Positions 1 through 10,747 of a stretch of 64,000 bases of DNA are shown one piece after another. The stretch's first letter is position 1, and the number at the start of each line of letters is the position of its first letter. The DNA is from Zygnema cylindricum (Eukaryota > Streptophyta > Zygnematophyceae > Zygnematales > Zygnemataceae). The DNA lies in contig JBBHKE010002622.1 in NCBI GenBank assembly GCA_037447655.1, positions 18,866-82,865 of the forward strand, in the 5' to 3' direction. The notes under the pieces were generated by a model. It saw only the letters and a list, made by a program, of their open reading frames with translations, ran no database searches and was not told the origin of the DNA. Made by a program: the position numbers and the translations under genes.

Positions 1-3000
1 TCTTCACAAAGCTAAGAAAGATTCCTACTGTAGAGATAGAGTTTGGGGATGGGAGAGTGGTTACTACAAATCTAGTGGGATCAGTAGATCTGAAAGTCTA
101 AGTGGAGGGTAAGACTTCTATACTTACATTCTCAGATATACTTTACATTCCTCAGCTGAGTAAAAATCTTGTCTCTACGTCTGTGTTAGATGACAAAGAG
201 TTTGATACCTTCCCTAGAAAGGGAGTCTTTACAGCTAAGTATGGGGATGAAGTTTACTTCAGAGCAAATAAGGATAGCCAAGGAATGTTTAGGCTTAACT
301 TGAGTAATGAAAAGAAGAATGCTTACTATGTTGGTGTTCCTAAGGTGATGATTTGGCATAAGCGGTTGGGGCATGTACATTTTGATAGGTTAAGGGAAAT
401 GAAAAAACTTGGGGTAGTAGATGGCATTGAGTTTGGGGATAATGAAATGATGGATGATTGTAGTGGTTGTGCTCAAGGTAAGGCTCACAGACTTCCCTTT
501 CCCAAAGCCGCCACATATAGAGGTGAGAAAGTATTAGATTTAGTCCACACAGATATTTGGGGGCCTGCAAAAGTACCTTCGGTTGGAGGAAAGAGGTTTA
601 TGATGACAATAACTGATGACTGGTCTAGATACTCTAGAGTCTACTTTCTGAAAACAAAGTCTGAAGCATCAACTTACTTCAAAGAATATAAAGCTTGGAG
701 TGAGAAGTTGCATGAAACCCCCATTAAAAGGATAAGGAGTGATAATGGGGGGGAATATACCTCTAACGAGTTTGAGGAATATTTGAGAGATGAGGGAGTG
801 CAGCACCAGAAAACTGTACCATATAACCCGGAACAAAATGGGGTAGCTGAGAGGTTGAATAGAACACTAGGAGATAGTGCATGCAGTATGTTGGCAGACA
901 AGAAAATATGAAAGAGATTTTGGGCAGAGGCAATGAACTGTGCCAACTATATTAAGAATAGAGTCCTCACCTCAGCAGTAAAGGGAGTCACACCTTATGA
1001 GAGATGGGTTGGAAGGAAACCAGATATCCACACCTTAAAGTATTTGGTAGCCAAGTTTACAGTCTTGACACGGATAGGAAAAACTGGAAACTAGATGCTA
1101 AGGGAAAACCTGGATACTTTGTGGGATATGATGAGGATGTTAAGGGATATAGAGTATATGACTTGGCAAAGAAAGATATCATTCTGGTCAAACACTTAGT
1201 TGTCATGGATGAAGGGAAGTCATTTGACCCCTTCAAATATACAAAGAAGATTAGGATCAGATTTGAGTCTGAAAGTGAGGAGAACTCGGTCGTTCCCGAA
1301 AGGGATATGGGTGACACCGTGATTACAGATTCAGGGGAGATCCAAGATACAGGAGACTCACCGGAAACCTCACATACTCCTATGGACTTCGAGGAGATAG
1401 AAGAAGCGGGACAAGAACCGGTTTCCATGGACAGGGGAGCCGATGAAACAGTGAGAAGAAATCCAAGACTTCCATCCATTCTTGCTTCAGAGTTTGAGGG
1501 AGGAAGAAGGAGCAGCAAAAGATTACAGGAAAAACAAGTCGCTCATAAGGTAACTAAGCTATCTCACCCTGATGAGCCTCAGTCTTACTCGGAGGCAGTG
1601 AATAGTCCAGAGAAAGAAAGATGGATTAGAGCTATAAATGATGAGATGGCTTCTATCATGGAAGCAAATACCTGGGAATTAGCAGATTGTCCTCCAGACA
1701 GAAAACCTATTGGGTGTAAATGGGTATTTAAACTAAAATTGAACCCAGATAATACCATTGAAAGATATAAGGCTCGATTGGTAGCGAAGGGGTTCACCCA
1801 AAAGGAAGGGATTGACTATGAGGAGACCTTTGCTCCAGTTGTTCGGTTCCCATCAGTAAGGATTCTCCTCAGCCTGGCAGCAGCGGAAGACATGGAAATC
1901 CATCAGATGGACATTAAGACTGCGTTTCTTAATGGTGAGTTAGAGGAAGAAATTTTCATGAGACAACCCGAGGGGTTCGTGGAGGAAGGAGAAGAGAGCA
2001 AAGTCTGCAGGCTCATAAAGTCCTTATATGGACTAAAGCAGGCTCCCCGACAGTGGAACAAGAAACTAGATGAGTTTCTTACTAGTCTGGGATATATCCG
2101 TATAAGCTCTGACCATTCTATCTATATGTTTGAAGATGAGAATGGTGTCATTTTTATTGCAATTTATGTGGATGATCTGCTTGTGTTGAGTAAATCCTTG
2201 GAAAAAATCAATAAGTTAAAAACAGAACTTAGAAGCAGATTTGATATGAAGGATTTAGGGGAGGCAAAATATATTTTGGGGATTCAGAAGGAGAGAAATA
2301 GGGGGAAGAAGATTATCAGACTTACTCAGAAAGAAGCAATAGGTAATATGCTTGAGAAATTCCAGTGGAAAATGCTAACAGTTGTACCACTCCCATGGAC
2401 TTGAAAAAAGTAAGTGATGGGAGTGTAGAAGGAGGAGTAATTATCTTAGATGATCAAATGAGTATTGAAGAGAGAGAGTTTATGAAGACTATCCCTTATA
2501 GACAGGTCGTAGGAAGTTTAATCTATTTTATGAATTGTACCAGGCCGGACATAGCGGCAGCAGTTGGAGTACTCAGTAGGAGTCTGAATGATCCTAGGAA
2601 GAGGGATTGGGAGGCAGCCAAGAGAGTCATGAGATATCTGGTTGGAACCAGAGAGTTATGGTTGCATTTGGGAGGGGAGCACACTGACATCACTACTTGG
2701 AGTGATGCCAGTTATGGGGACGCACCTATGAGACGATGCACTTCTGGGTATGTGTTGTATGTTGGGGAAGGTGCATGCTGTTGGAGCAGTAAGCAACAAA
2801 AGGTGGTTGCACAGTCCACCATGGAGGCTGAGTACATGGCCTCTTGTTCTGCTGTGAAAGAGTTGATGTGGGTCAAGTCCTTGCTGCAAGAACTTGGGTA
2901 TATGAAGGAGGGAGTGCATGAAGTGTTTTGTGATAATCAAGCGGCCATAGCAATTGCAGCAAATCCAAAACATCATTTTAAGGCTAAACATATGGACATA

Positions 3001-3165
3001 AGATTAAGTTTTGTAAGAGAAAAAGTTGAGAATAAAATAGTGAATCTTGTATATAGATCTGATGAGGAAATGGTAGCGGACATGATGACCAAACCTGTAC
3101 CCTCGCCGAAATTAAAATACTGCAGGGAAAAATGTGGATTAAAAGAAAAATTAAAAATAGACTAG
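1..3165 (+). pseudogene. copia pol: protease end, integrase, RT, RNase H
   Basis: The polyprotein would cut, integrate and copy the element. From the left: the protease C-terminal part; the GAG-pre-integrase zinc domain (HKRLGHVHFDRL, then CSGCAQGK); the integrase core (DIWGP, RSDNGGEYTS, QNGVAERLNRT); reverse transcriptase (KWVFKLKLN, YKARLVAKGFTQKEGIDYEETFAPV, catalytic YVDDLL near 2166-2183); and RNase H (WSDASYGD, AEYMAS, CDNQAAI, KHMDIR). Lesions seen: a stop at 100-102, a TGA at 909-911, a frameshift near 1010-1045, and a one-base loss near 2364 that splits RT from RNase H. The last frame ends at 3165 just before the polypurine tract. No intact polyprotein can be made. Confidence 0.92.
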
Positions 3166-3178
3166 AAAATAAGGGGAG

Positions 3179-4178
3179 TGTTGAAATAAGTAGTTTTTGT
3201 ATTTTCTATTTAAAATAAATTAGCGGAAACATATATAAGATATGATGGCAGCCTGCCTCCATCTCTTCTCTCTTTTCCCCATACTTGTTGTAGTCACTGA
3301 AGGAGAGAGAGAGCGATGGAGCCATGGCTGCCTCAGCGCCATAAGAAGGACTAAAGAGTGACTTAAGTCACTCTCAACAAAAGGTTGAGTCCGGCAGGAC
3401 TCAAACCCCCGACCGGTAGAGCACGGCATAGCCGTTAGCTCTATCCAGTCTGTCGTAGAAGTTCGTTAGATGATATAGGGTTTCATTCATATATAAACTA
3501 TTGTATAGTACCGAAATGATCTAACTAGAATATGAAACGAAACGAACATAGAACTTGTTAAGGTTTAGTGCGAACGTCATTTCGCACGAAACAAATGAAA
3601 CAGACACTTTGAACGGTCGACATTTAATGTCGCATTTAATCCGACGGCGCACGTCGTCGCCGAGATCGCGGAATGGTCACTTTGGATTTTATGGACGTGG
3701 CATGACGTGGCGCCGCGTGGAAGGATGACATTCGGTCGCGGGAATTCCGGAGGAAATACGGACAAGTGGAAAAATGACACGCGTCCACTCAAGAGCCTTG
3801 TCGTACACCGGCCGTACAGAAAGTACATCGGCCATAGTACCTTTCTGTACTTTACAGTAATACGATTGGTTCGTACTTTAGTAGATAGGGGTTGTGAGAG
3901 GGATTTAGGACTTAGGAAATATTTGGTAGACAGACACCTCTCTCTAAGAGAGCTTTGTATAAATTGGCATTTTTGCCGGCTCATAACTTATCGCCTGGTT
4001 GGCCGTTTTCAGTGATTCTTTTTGCTACGGACTCAAGGGAGTCCATGCTACACAGGGGTGCAGTCAAATTCTCAGTTTGCCTTCTTGGGCAGAAGTGGTC
4101 GTGGCTTAAAGTGGGTTAGTTAAATACTATCTAGAGGCTTCCTGTATTCTGTAGTCCAATGGAGGACACAGAATTGCA
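3179..4178 (+). repeat. 3' LTR of the left copia element
   Basis: The LTR starts TGTTGAAAT directly after the purine tract AAATAAGGGGAG and ends in TTGCA at 4178, about 1.0 kb. U3 holds an antisense tRNA-like block (about 3385-3455), a GTAC-rich block (about 3799-3852) and a TATA box TATAAAT at 3958-3964, so transcription should start near 3985. The following R/U5 part (TTTTTGCTACGGACTCAAGG and on) is shared with the other copia LTRs in the window. Confidence 0.88.
3385..3455 (-). other. tRNA-like block inside copia LTR (antisense)
   Basis: Read on the minus strand, the block has a B-box-like GGTTTGAGTCC (3397-3407) with a D-arm-like GGATAGAGCTAACGG upstream at tRNA-like spacing. It is antisense to the LTR. 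The fold is imperfect and no functional tRNA is claimed. Confidence 0.45.
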
Positions 4179-4180
4179 GT

Positions 4181-4495
4181 AACCTCGACCTTGATATCAA
4201 TTTTGTGGTAAACTCTCAAAAGTCATTCTCCGTTAATAGTGTTGCTCCGTCTTTTCCTCTCATGGACACTGTAGCCAAACGCGTCATCCTTAGATCCGGA
4301 TTTAAGCTCAAGCTTGGTCTAACTGCAGACAAGCTTTAAGCCACAACTACACAGCTTCTCATTTCAGCCGGTACCACAAAGTCGGTGCTTGGAATCACCA
4401 ATGAACTGGTCGTCTTTCGATTCCAGAACGGCAATGAAATTGAGTCCGTGAAAATTTTCGTCCAAGCATTGGTCACAAAATTTAACGCTTTTTAA
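4181..4495 (+). pseudogene. possible retroviral-type protease remnant
   Basis: A 105-codon frame between two LTRs is open except for one internal TAA. The product contains MDTVAKRVILRSGFKLKLGL and later LGITNELVVFRFQNGNEIE. This resembles the region after the active site of Ty3/gypsy-type aspartic proteases, but the DTG/DSG triad is not clear (MDT only). It is not related to the neighbouring copia pol. The identification is tentative; it could also be an exon fragment of a host gene. Confidence 0.3.
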
Positions 4496-4523
4496 TACTA
4501 AGTTGGACAAGTTATCATCTTTC

Positions 4524-5590
4524 TGAAACTTTGAGACCTCCATAAGTCCTTAGAGTGGAGAGCTTCCAAGAAGCCTTTAGGATAACTCTGACCCCTTTGT
4601 ATTTTAACAAGAACAACTACCACCCTGGCAGACAAAACCTCTAACCAACTTCACCCCTTTGAAGACAAGACTCCCCTGAGTCGATAGCAAAAAGAATTTC
4701 TGAATTTTCTCCCCTGAGCAGTAAGTTATGGAGGGTCAAAGTTGACCTTTTGTACAGAAGCTCTCTGGGAGAGAGGGTCCTATCTCCTAATTTTTCTAAG
4801 TCCTATCTCTCTCATAGACTCTATCTACTGATGTAGGGAGCCAATTAGATTACTCCTCTGTACATAAAAGTACAGCTGCCGGTGTACTTTCTGTACGATC
4901 ATTGTACGACATGGCCTAAATGTTGACACGTGGTATATCCGGATTCGCTCCCTTAATCCTCGGAGATGCGGCTATCCAATTTCATTCCGCCACGTGTCAT
5001 CCGATGTGGCGATGACCAAAAACTGCTGAAATTCTCTTCCGCGATCTCGTCGTTTAATTCCGGCCGTCCGATTAAATTCACATTTAATCGTAGTCGTAAT
5101 AAATACATGCGCGGTATTCGTTTCGCTAAAGAAATATATGCGCGGTATTTGTTTCTTATCCGTACCGTAATCCGTACTTTTACATTACTGGATCTATGTC
5201 TCCCGTAAAACTATTCGAGTTAAGTGAACTATCCTACGTATTAATTTTTAATTAATTATCAAACCTAACATATGTAACACTATGTCTAGACTTAACGGTT
5301 AAAGCTACCAGCTATCTGCTGTTTACCGGCCGGCAGGTTCCAAGATCAAATCCTGGAGGTGTCTCACATAATTTTAGTAAATAAACCCCTAATTATATAT
5401 AAACTAATATTTATATCCCGTAAACCTCTGGATAGCCTAGTTAGCCATGGCTCTAGCTTCCTCTCCAATTTCTCAGTGACTGCGACAAGTTTGAGAGTTG
5501 GAGAGAGAAGTTAGAGGTAGACTGCCTCGGCTTCTTTCTATATTTCTATTCAGACCTAGAAAATACTTTAAAAGACCATTAATTTCTACA
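4524..5590 (-). repeat. solo copia LTR with 5-bp TSD
   Basis: On the minus strand the LTR starts TGTAGAAATTAATGG (ending at 5590) and finishes GGTCTCAAAGTTTCA (at 4524), 1067 bp. It is flanked by CTTTC at 4519-4523 and CTTTC at 5591-5595. With no internal sequence and an intact TSD, this is a solo LTR left by LTR-LTR recombination. It has the same U3 GTAC block (about 4868-4910) and tRNA-like block as other copia LTRs here. Confidence 0.92.
5285..5362 (+). other. tRNA-like block in solo LTR (antisense to LTR)
   Basis: A D-arm-like TTAACGGTTAAAGCTACC is followed by a T-arm-like CCAAG-loop-CCTGG with B box GATCAAATCC. It lies on the strand opposite to the LTR, as in the other copia LTRs. Confidence 0.5.
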
Positions 5591-6334
5591 CTTTCAAGTC
5601 GGTGGAAGAGTGAACATGCACGATCAAACTTTCTCCTATCGGCCCTCTAACTTTCAAGACGTAAAATCAGCCTTCCTCTCTTTTCGCCCGTAAATGCTGG
5701 CCATTTTGGCACATTTAGCTTCAGCTCTTCCGACGTTCTCTGGAACGCAATTGGAGAAGAAATTTTCAACTCAGTGTCCGAAGAAAAGATAGAACGCCAT
5801 TGGGGAAGAAATTTTCAACTCAGTGTCGGGAAAAAAGATCTTGTGAGACAGCCCATCATTAACAGAAATTTCTAGTGAGCTTGGTTTTCTTATAATCTCG
5901 AGCGATTTTTTTGACATTTTGGACATTGATGTCTCTCCACATATTATCCGTGTGGTGAAGAGGGATACTACAATGATACTAAGTTTGCTGGAGGCGTATC
6001 CGTGGACGGGTGGAGATTATAGGTTCTACGTAGAGTGCCTCACTCCTCAATTGACTATCAAGCAAGATGACCATTGCTGCCGCCATGGCTCTCCCACGCC
6101 CTGGTAGTGTTGGCCAGCTCGTCCGTAGGCTAAAGTGCTGGGGGGGGGAGAATTTTGGGGTTCATGTCACGCCAAAGGAGTATTCTTTCCTTATTCTATT
6201 TCTCATTCACATTGGTAATTTCTCATGATGTATATGATTTTTGTCTTTATTCATTTCATTCTGTTTCATTTCTTGTCTGTATATACTCATGAGCATTACT
6301 TTGCTAGTTATAATGCATGCTTTGCCTTGCTTGC
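5591..6334. other. unassigned stretch with short tandem duplication
   Basis: No gene is supported. A 49-bp unit containing GAAATTTTCAACTCAGTGTC is tandemly duplicated at 5743-5791 and 5792-5840. A run of G lies near 6138-6148. The open frames here (for example 5919-6107) have no recognisable domain. Confidence 0.5.
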
Positions 6335-6458
6335 CTCTCATGCAAGACAACTGTCATGCCGCATCGCGTTGGTTTTATGCACGCACGATTTTTGTACGGA
6401 CGCACGATTCTAACAGACGCGCTTCGGTTCATATTGGCGATTTAGAAAGGGAATTTAT

Positions 6459-6512
6459 CATTTTCGTAAGAAGTTGGGACACTATATGGCGGAATGTACA
6501 AATTTGATGGAA
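6459..6512 (+). pseudogene. copia gag zinc-knuckle fragment
   Basis: The frame reads FRKKLGHYMAECTNLMERER, matching the gag zinc knuckle of the copia elements in this window (CHFCKKPGHYMAEC type). The first cysteine is not preserved. Only about 50 bp is recognisable, which suggests a captured or left-over scrap inside the inverted-repeat segment. Confidence 0.55.
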
Positions 6513-7089
6513 CGAGAAAGGCACGGTTGGATTCGGATGCCTCTCCACACTAGTTTCCATCCACCACTTCTAAAAGACAACACAAGCTTGGAAGGGAAAC
6601 CTTTTGGACTTGGCGTAGGGTCGTGTGGATTTAATGTGTGGGAAGACAAACAAGAGGTAATATTTGTAATCTATCTAGCCTCTACAACTAGCTAACAAGA
6701 AAAAAGGGAGACACGAGGGCAATCGGTGAGAAAAAGTAAGAGAGAAGCGCCGTAACCAAGAGAAAATTCTTGTCCAAAAGGTAAAATAGTCTAAGTTCAA
6801 AATTAGCCTAAGTAGGAGCTATGCTAAGCTTAAGCAAAATTAGCCTAAGTCTAGCCTACGTCACATCAAGGAAAACTACATAAGATGTTGGTTAATAAGG
6901 GGCCAACATCGTCTGTTGAAGCCTAACAAAATATACCTTCCGAGGGTGAAAACCCTTCTTATCTACATGTATGCGTGAATCTATATGGGTTCACGACTTA
7001 AATGCTCACCAATGAGAAAGCGCCGACGAAACGTCCATCGTACATATAGTTAGTACGTCGCGAACTTCCACTTGAGGTCAAAGAAAGAG

Positions 7090-7176
7090 TACCAACGAAA
7101 TCGAAAGTACAAGTGAATTGAAAGTACAAGTGAAACCGAAAGTACAAGTGAAACCAAAGGTACAAATGAAATCGCG
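7090..7176. repeat. 18-bp minisatellite
   Basis: About five tandem units of the form GAAAGTACAAGTGAAACC occur, drifting at the right end. The frames through it (for example on the minus strand) are repeats, not genes. Confidence 0.75.
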
Positions 7177-7436
7177 GGTACGTCTTTCCGTAGCATTTCG
7201 TACGACTTCCAAACGATATCTGCGGACGTCTATTCAAATCGTGTACCTACAAAAATCGCACGAAATTAGTATTTTCTCAACAAGACATGTACGTGAATAG
7301 TGCACATGTCAAAAATAAGTAAATCGCCAATATAAAGGGAAGTGCTCGCGCTGTAATCGTGCGTCAATGCAAAAATCGTGCGTGCATGCCAAATATCGTG
7401 CGTGCATACAACCGACACGATGCGGCATGATAACAT

Positions 7437-7665
7437 TGTTGGATTGGCACGTGAATGCCGGTTCAATACGGGGTAGAATGTGATACGTCACACTTTAACT
7501 CGCCTAAAAGAAATAAGTACGGACACGCCAGGCTCTAGATCGAGTTGGTGGCATAGTGGTTAGTGCGCTGACAGCTCAAGTCAGACGTCCCAGGTTCGAG
7601 CTCTAGCCGCCTCATTTTTCCCTAGTATGGGATATATCGAATCCTGGATTTCACGGAAATCAACA
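7437..7665 (+). mobile_element. solo TRIM-type LTR with 5-bp TSD
   Basis: This 229-bp sequence starts TGTTGGATTGGCACGTGAA and ends ATTTCACGGAAATCAACA, flanked by AACAT at 7432-7436 and AACAT at 7666-7670. It matches, end to end, the 228-bp LTR of the TRIM at 59639-60142. It is therefore a solo LTR of a terminal-repeat retrotransposon in miniature. It carries a tRNA-like sequence in the sense orientation. Confidence 0.9.
7542..7613 (+). other. tRNA-like cloverleaf within TRIM LTR
   Basis: The 72 nt fold as a tRNA: acceptor GAGTTGG/CCGCCTC (one mismatch, one wobble), D-arm GCAT/GTGC with loop AGTGGTTA, anticodon stem CTGAC/GTCAG (perfect), loop AGCTCAA, five-base variable region, T-arm CCAGG-TTCGAGC-TCTAG. 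A box TGGCATAGTGG and B box GGTTCGAGCTC match Pol III internal promoter elements. Position 33 is G rather than the usual T, so it is probably not a working tRNA. The anticodon stem differs from the copies near 59700 by paired, compensatory changes. Confidence 0.8.
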
Positions 7666-8108
7666 AACATCGCCGATGTGTTATAAAAAGAAGTTTGAAG
7701 ACGTCGTGGTCGTGGGTCGAAAAACACAAGATGAAAACGTGTGGTGCACTATAAGTGGAAAGAGGAGGCAAGTTGTACTCAACATTTTTGTAGTTTTTTT
7801 GTACGATTGTAATCTTTTGCTAAGTTAGTTTTAGAGGTAAAAACAGAAAAAAAAACCTTTGCTTTGTTTATGGGGCTGTACCTTTAAGATAAACATATAA
7901 TGTATGACTTGTATTTTGTCGTTTTAAATCTTTAAGTCATTTTGAACAATACGAAAAATAATAACAGAGCGTTGTAGACTCACGACATGGTAGGCAAAAA
8001 CTTCTTACCATCAAACCACTTCCAATTTTTGATCAAAAAATACGTAATATATAGAAATGCAATTTTGTTTTGTTTAAAACTACTTACAAAGAGTATACTA
8101 TAGTTTTT
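7666..8108. other. unassigned AT-rich stretch
   Basis: No gene or repeat is supported beyond the TSD of the preceding solo LTR. The open frame on the minus strand here runs into the CA microsatellite and is not credible. Confidence 0.4.
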
Positions 8109-8117
8109 CAAGTTCCA

Positions 8118-8252
8118 ACACACACACACACACACACATTCAAGTTCACACACACACACACACGCACGCAGACACACGCGCGTAAACACACGCGTGTAAA
8201 CACACGCGCGTAAACACACGCGTGTAAACACACGTGCGTAAACACATGCGCA
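8118..8252. repeat. CA microsatellite grading into a 14-bp minisatellite
   Basis: (CA)n tracts at about 8118-8138 and 8148-8162 pass into tandem ACACACGCGTGTAA / ACACACGCGCGTAA units to about 8240. The Cys/Val/Arg-rich frames on the minus strand are translations of this repeat. Confidence 0.9.
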
Positions 8253-8282
8253 CACACAACTCCATACACCACTCACACATGG

Positions 8283-9900
8283 TGTTTTGTTCTATTTTTT
8301 CTGTCTTTTTTTTGTTTTTTTTTTTTTTCATATGTTTTATTTGTTTAGGTTTGTTTTGTTCCTTTTTGTAGTGTCTAATGCTTTTTAAATGCTTTTTAGT
8401 TTTGTTTTGTTTTTGTTTTTTTAATTTTTTTTTTAATGTTTTTGATCTTTTTCATTAATTTAGATTATTCACATTCCGTAATTTTTGTTCCAAACCTTAG
8501 GACACATTTTTGTGTCCTATACTTTTCATTTAAGTTCTTCTAGTTTTTTTAGTTCTTTTAGTGTATGTCAATTTAGCTATTAAAAAAATATAAAAAAAAT
8601 ACCATAATTTTTTTTCTAAAATAGTCGAAAAAAGACAGAAGAAAAAAAAAAAAGTGAACGAGATATTAAAAAGGAAAAAATAAATGTTTTAATTAAAAAA
8701 AAATGAAATATTTAACGAAATAAAAATAAGCAAAAAAAAAGAGCAGATATAAATTTATTCTCCCCCTATCGTTCTTCTATTCTTTTTTTCACCACTAATT
8801 ATTCTCTCTTCTTCTTCTTCTTTTTTTTAATTTCAAATATTTAATTATTATTTGAAAACATAAATTATTTGTTCGTAAATTGATAGGGAGGTTACAAAAA
8901 AATGAAAAAAGAGATGAGAATAAGGTGGATAAGAGGAAAAAGGCGGCAAAAGAGTAAAAAACATCACATCGATAATAATAAAGAAAAAACTCGACGAATT
9001 TCTTTTTTTATTTTAAAAATGTTTAAGAATAAGAAAAAGAGTCGAATATCGGGTAGAGGGATGAAGAACTAACTTTTTTTTCTATATTTAATCATGTATT
9101 CAATTTATTTCAATTTTTCATTGTTTTATATTTTTAATTCTATTTTTATTATATTTTTCATTTAGGCTTTTTATATATATTTTAATTTATTTATTTGTTT
9201 TGTTTTTTCTAAAATTAAAGTGGAAAGACTAGAGATGAATAAAGAGAGAAATAATAAACTAAAAAAAGAAAAATTGAACAAAGCGTGATCCGGAGAAAGG
9301 GAGGATCATCAAACGGCATGAGAGGAAAAAAAAAAAACAGAATAACAGGCATAAAGAGGAAGAGAAAATTGAAGGAAGGATAGGCAGATCGATCAATCGG
9401 ATCAGAAGGATTGTTGAGTTATCGAAGAGGAAATGAGCGAATGCGAATGAACAACGTCTAATTACTACAAAGGTTAAACACGGCTTTTTTCACGCATGGT
9501 TAAAGTGGTGAGAAAGAATAAGAAACTTCTCACGGGCATACAAAGAGCGAATAGAAAGGCGAGAAAGACAAATAAAGACATCAATTTTGACAATTTCTTC
9601 AAATTTTGAAGTTGGAAATTAAAAGCTTGAAAAGTAGAGAGGAAATCAAAAAGGGGTGTGAGGGAGAGATAACAGGAAAGTAATAAAAATAAAAAAAATG
9701 ATGAGATGGTTTATCGTCTCCGAAAGTTGCTAAGAGAATCTCTATTCTTGATCTTTATCATATCTGAGGGATTCTATTGATAGAAAGGGGACAAGAGAGA
9801 GAGTTAGACAAGAGTAAACGAGAGAGAGAGAGAGAGTAAGACAAGAGTAAACCACAGCTGCCCCCTTGTTTACCTAAGGTGGCAAAGTAAGGCAAGTATG
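8283..9900. other. AT-rich low-complexity region
   Basis: Long poly-T and poly-A tracts dominate to about 9300. The rest is AT-rich with a GA microsatellite at about 9780-9838. No coding frame, RNA gene or element end is recognisable. Confidence 0.6.
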
Positions 9901-10675
9901 AGAGAGAGATAGAGTGGACTGGCCTAGATTTGATCCTAGGCCCTACATAATTGGCAGCAGTCATCCGCTATATCCGGTAAGTGGTAATAGATTTGTTACA
10001 GAAATACAGTTCGATGTTGTGATAAACCATTCACACAAACTAAATTCATTTAACAACTTCAGACGAACTAAAGATCATGGAAGAAGAACTGTACCACCGC
10101 TGCAAAGAACATTCTGCGCGTCGTCAAAATTGAACCGATAACATTTTTTTAGGAAATCAGGGAAGCGGACGACCCGCTTGAGCGTCGGCATCGCGGAATG
10201 GCTCTTTTGACATTTTATGCCAAAATAGCCGACAGAATGACACATGGCATGTCACTAGAGATAAACAAAGGGAGACATGTTAAATCTGTAGCGTCGAACA
10301 TGAAAGGCACAAAAGTCGCTGTACCTTACCTTCTACAAATTCTACATTACTATGTTCTGATTAGTAAGTTGTTCAATGGATAGGGGTTGTGAGTAGTGGT
10401 TGAGGACTTAAATAGTTTTCTAGTATCGCTCTCATAGAGAGCTTAGGTATATATTTGCTGACTTTGATCAGCCGTATTATTCTGCTCAGTGGAGAATTTT
10501 CAATGAATTTTTTTGTCGCAGACTCAAAGAAATCATGCTTTCACTATGGTGAAGCCTGTCAACGCTTATGTTTGCCATGGTGGCATCTATTCTTGTGTAA
10601 ACTAAAGTGGGTCAGGGCTTTCTTAGAAGCTTAATTTGAGCTGCCAATTCTGTGAGACTATGCAACTCACAGAAT
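9900..10675 (+). repeat. degenerate copia LTR fragment
   Basis: The order of conserved blocks matches the copia LTRs: an antisense tRNA-like B box (GATTTGATCC near 9926-9940), the GCGGAATGGC block, GGATAGGGGTTGTGAG, CTCTCATAGAGAGCTTAGGTATATAT, and a terminal CTCACAGAATTTCA at about 10662-10675. The 5' end is not recognisable and no TSD was found. This is an old copy. Confidence 0.65.
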
Positions 10676-10747
10676 TTCAAATTGTTATTAGGGTTACAAG
10701 TTTAGAAACATGGCGGTTTTATATCTCGCCATTTTGTCAATACTCTG

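Larger units (their letters stand above)
1..4178 (+). mobile_element. Ty1/copia LTR retrotransposon, 5' part outside window
   Basis: This element runs in from the left edge. The window holds the end of protease, then integrase, reverse transcriptase and RNase H, a purine-rich tract (about 3166-3178) and a complete 3' LTR (3179-4178). Domain order protease-integrase-RT-RNase H identifies Ty1/copia rather than Ty3/gypsy. The coding part has a few lesions only, so it is a relatively young but inactive copy. Its 5' LTR, gag and left target-site duplication lie outside the window. Confidence 0.93.
6335..7436. repeat. about 1.1-kb segment bounded by inverted repeat arms
   Basis: The left arm (about 6335-6450, containing CATGCCGCATCGCGTTGG and TATTGGCGATTTA) is matched in reverse complement by the right arm (about 7310-7436, containing TAAATCGCCAATATAAAG and CGATGCGGCATGATAAC). 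Arms are about 110 bp and diverged. Both contain repeated GCACGCACGATTTTTG motifs. The interior has a copia gag scrap, AAATTAGCCTAAG subrepeats (about 6795-6860) and a short minisatellite. It could be a MITE with long terminal inverted repeats; no clear TSD was found. Confidence 0.5.

Noticed and set aside
7542-7613. A functional tRNA gene
   Set aside because: The block lies inside a solo TRIM LTR flanked by a TSD, has G at position 33, and has mismatches in the acceptor and T stems. It is annotated as tRNA-like instead.
8118-8331. Cysteine/valine-rich frames on the minus strand
   Set aside because: They are translations of CA and ACACACGCG repeats.
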